Positions 6,185 through 6,742 of a DNA stretch of 6,742 bases are shown here, one piece after another; positions within the stretch are counted from its first letter, which is position 1, and the number at the start of each line of letters is the position of its first letter. The notes under the pieces were generated by a model. That model did not search any database, had not been told where the DNA came from, and saw nothing but the letters and a program-made list of their open reading frames with translations. The stretch is from an uncultured Oscillospiraceae bacterium (GTDB lineage: Bacteria > Bacillota > Clostridia > Oscillospirales > Acutalibacteraceae): assembly GCA_900540295.1 (NCBI GenBank), contig UQFM01000085.1, positions 1 to 6,742 on the forward strand, written 5' to 3'. The position numbers and the translations under genes were made by a program.

Positions 6185-6213
6185 ATTATAATGCCTTTCT
6201 TAACATTCGTCAA
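6185..6213 (-). promoter_or_regulatory. Sigma-A promoter of the second symporter
   Basis: On the minus strand TTGACG (6208-6213), 17 bases, then perfect TATAAT (6185-6190). The transcript should start near 6178, leaving a leader of about 28 bases with AGAGG before the ATG at 6150. The first nine bases, TTGACGAAT, are identical to those of the other symporter promoter. Confidence 0.9.
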
Positions 6214-6568
6214 TTACATTTTAGCAAAACTGCATATTTTTTAGGCGTTTGTATTTCTCCGTTTTGATAGTTTGAATAATTCGGTACAAGGCAAGCGAGC
6301 GGGGGATAGGCTGATAAATGTATTTGCAGATTTCAGTTTGACAATAATATTTGTATAGGTATGCGTTTTAATGAACAAAATACGCAGTAAGGAAATATGA
6401 TTATATATCTGAATACATCAGCGGTACAGAATTCTAAAACTCGGCAATGAATAAATTTGAAAAAAGCAATTGATGCTGTTCAATCATTTCAAAAACACAG
6501 TTTTCACATAAAAGCTTGTTCGAATACAAAGGTTTTATATATGTTGTTTAAAACACCCGGCAGCGTTT
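6214..6568. other. AT-rich intergenic region without a gene
   Basis: Between the minus-strand symporter promoter and the plus-strand rRNA promoter I find no reading frame longer than a few codons with a ribosome site, and no tRNA shape. A G-rich block at about 6283-6311 (CGGTACAAGGCAAGCGAGCG, then GGGGGATAGG) stands out from the AT-rich background. A weak bulged hairpin pairs GCGTTTT (6363-6369) with AAAATACGC (6377-6385). Neither can be given a role. Confidence 0.6.
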
Positions 6569-6638
6569 TAAAAACTCGAAAAAAATTGAAACTTTTTTGA
6601 AAATAAGTGTTGACATTTGTCGGCAGTTTTGATATTAT
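6569..6638 (+). promoter_or_regulatory. Strong rRNA-type promoter with A/T-rich upstream element
   Basis: Perfect TTGACA (6610-6615) is followed by 17 bases and TATTAT (6633-6638). The roughly 40 bases before the -35 are runs of A and T, in the manner of an UP element. The expected start is near 6645. The strength and the following leader suggest an rRNA operon promoter. Confidence 0.88.
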
Positions 6639-6644
6639 ATCGGA

Positions 6645-6742
6645 GCGCTAAGGCGAGAGGGCAAAACCGAAACGCCGAGAAACGCAGTCTCGAACCTTGA
6701 AAATTAAACAACGACGAAAAAAGGAACCCGAGATTCTTTGAG
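6645..6742 (+). other. Leader of a probable 16S rRNA operon, cut by the window end
   Basis: After the promoter comes non-coding, A/G-rich sequence with a small hairpin, CGAGA (6676-6680) with TCTCG (6688-6692). It is followed by AACCTTGAAAATTAAACAAC (6693-6712) and an AAAAAAGGAACCC stretch. CTTTGAAAA-CTAAACAA-type segments just before 16S rRNA, linked to boxA antitermination and processing, are familiar in Firmicutes. The 16S gene itself (AGAGTTTGAT...) is not reached, so the identity of the downstream gene is inference. Confidence 0.72.

Noticed and set aside
6338..6365. Plus-strand promoter from the TTGACA at 6338
   Set aside because: At 16-17 bases spacing the -10 would be TATGCG or ATGCGT, too poor, and no gene or structured RNA follows.
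6456..6493. Inverted repeats around TTTGAAA and TTTCAAA
   Set aside because: The arms are short and AT-only, with mismatched interior pairing and no T-tract or gene to act on.
6516..6543. Second, upstream rRNA promoter (TTGTTC, 16 bases, TATATG)
   Set aside because: Both boxes are weak and chance matches are common in such AT-rich DNA. The TTGACA/TATTAT promoter downstream is much stronger.

Overview
The window looks like the end of a short-read assembly contig from an anaerobic Firmicute, probably a gut-type clostridium of the Oscillospirales/Ruminococcaceae kind. That assignment is inference. It rests on strong GAGG-type Shine-Dalgarno sites, canonical sigma-A promoters, moderate GC, two MelB-type GPH sugar symporters, and an rRNA leader containing a CCTTGAAAATTAAAC-type stretch. 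I see no integrase, transposase, CRISPR array, toxin-antitoxin pair or defence gene. I find no convincing undescribed system here; it reads as ordinary chromosomal sequence.

Layout. Bases 1-48 are not genomic: they are an Illumina Nextera (Tn5) library adapter left on the contig end. A plus-strand pair follows: a PAP2-family membrane phosphatase (60-716), then, 17 bases later, a calcineurin-like metallophosphoesterase with a hydrophobic C-terminal tail (734-1900). A perfect 13-bp stem terminator ends this pair at 1912-1943. The convergent junction (1944-2034) also holds an 18-bp perfect palindrome and a GC-rich hairpin that may be a dispersed repeat.

On the minus strand lies a tightly packed operon, transcribed from a TTGACG-17-TATGAT promoter at 4470-4498. 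Its order is GPH symporter (3020-4432, TTG start), histidine phosphatase (2291-3019, start codon abutting the symporter stop) and a small two-CxxC zinc-ribbon-like protein (2035-2286, 4 bases after the phosphatase). Upstream is a second, independently transcribed GPH symporter (4576-6150). It has its own TTGACG-17-TATAAT promoter and its own terminator with a 14-bp stem and GAAA loop.

From 6151 to about 6600 there is AT-rich intergenic DNA without a gene. At 6610-6638 a strong plus-strand promoter (TTGACA-17-TATTAT with an A/T-rich upstream block) leads into what looks like the leader of a 16S rRNA operon. The window stops there, as short-read contigs usually do at multicopy rRNA.

Functionally, the two symporters probably import glycosides, pentosides or hexuronides with a cation. 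No glycosidase or sugar kinase lies in the window to reveal the substrate. Three unrelated phosphatase superfamilies (PAP2, metallophosphoesterase, histidine phosphatase) lie within 3 kb, but on two operons of opposite strand, so a shared pathway is not shown.
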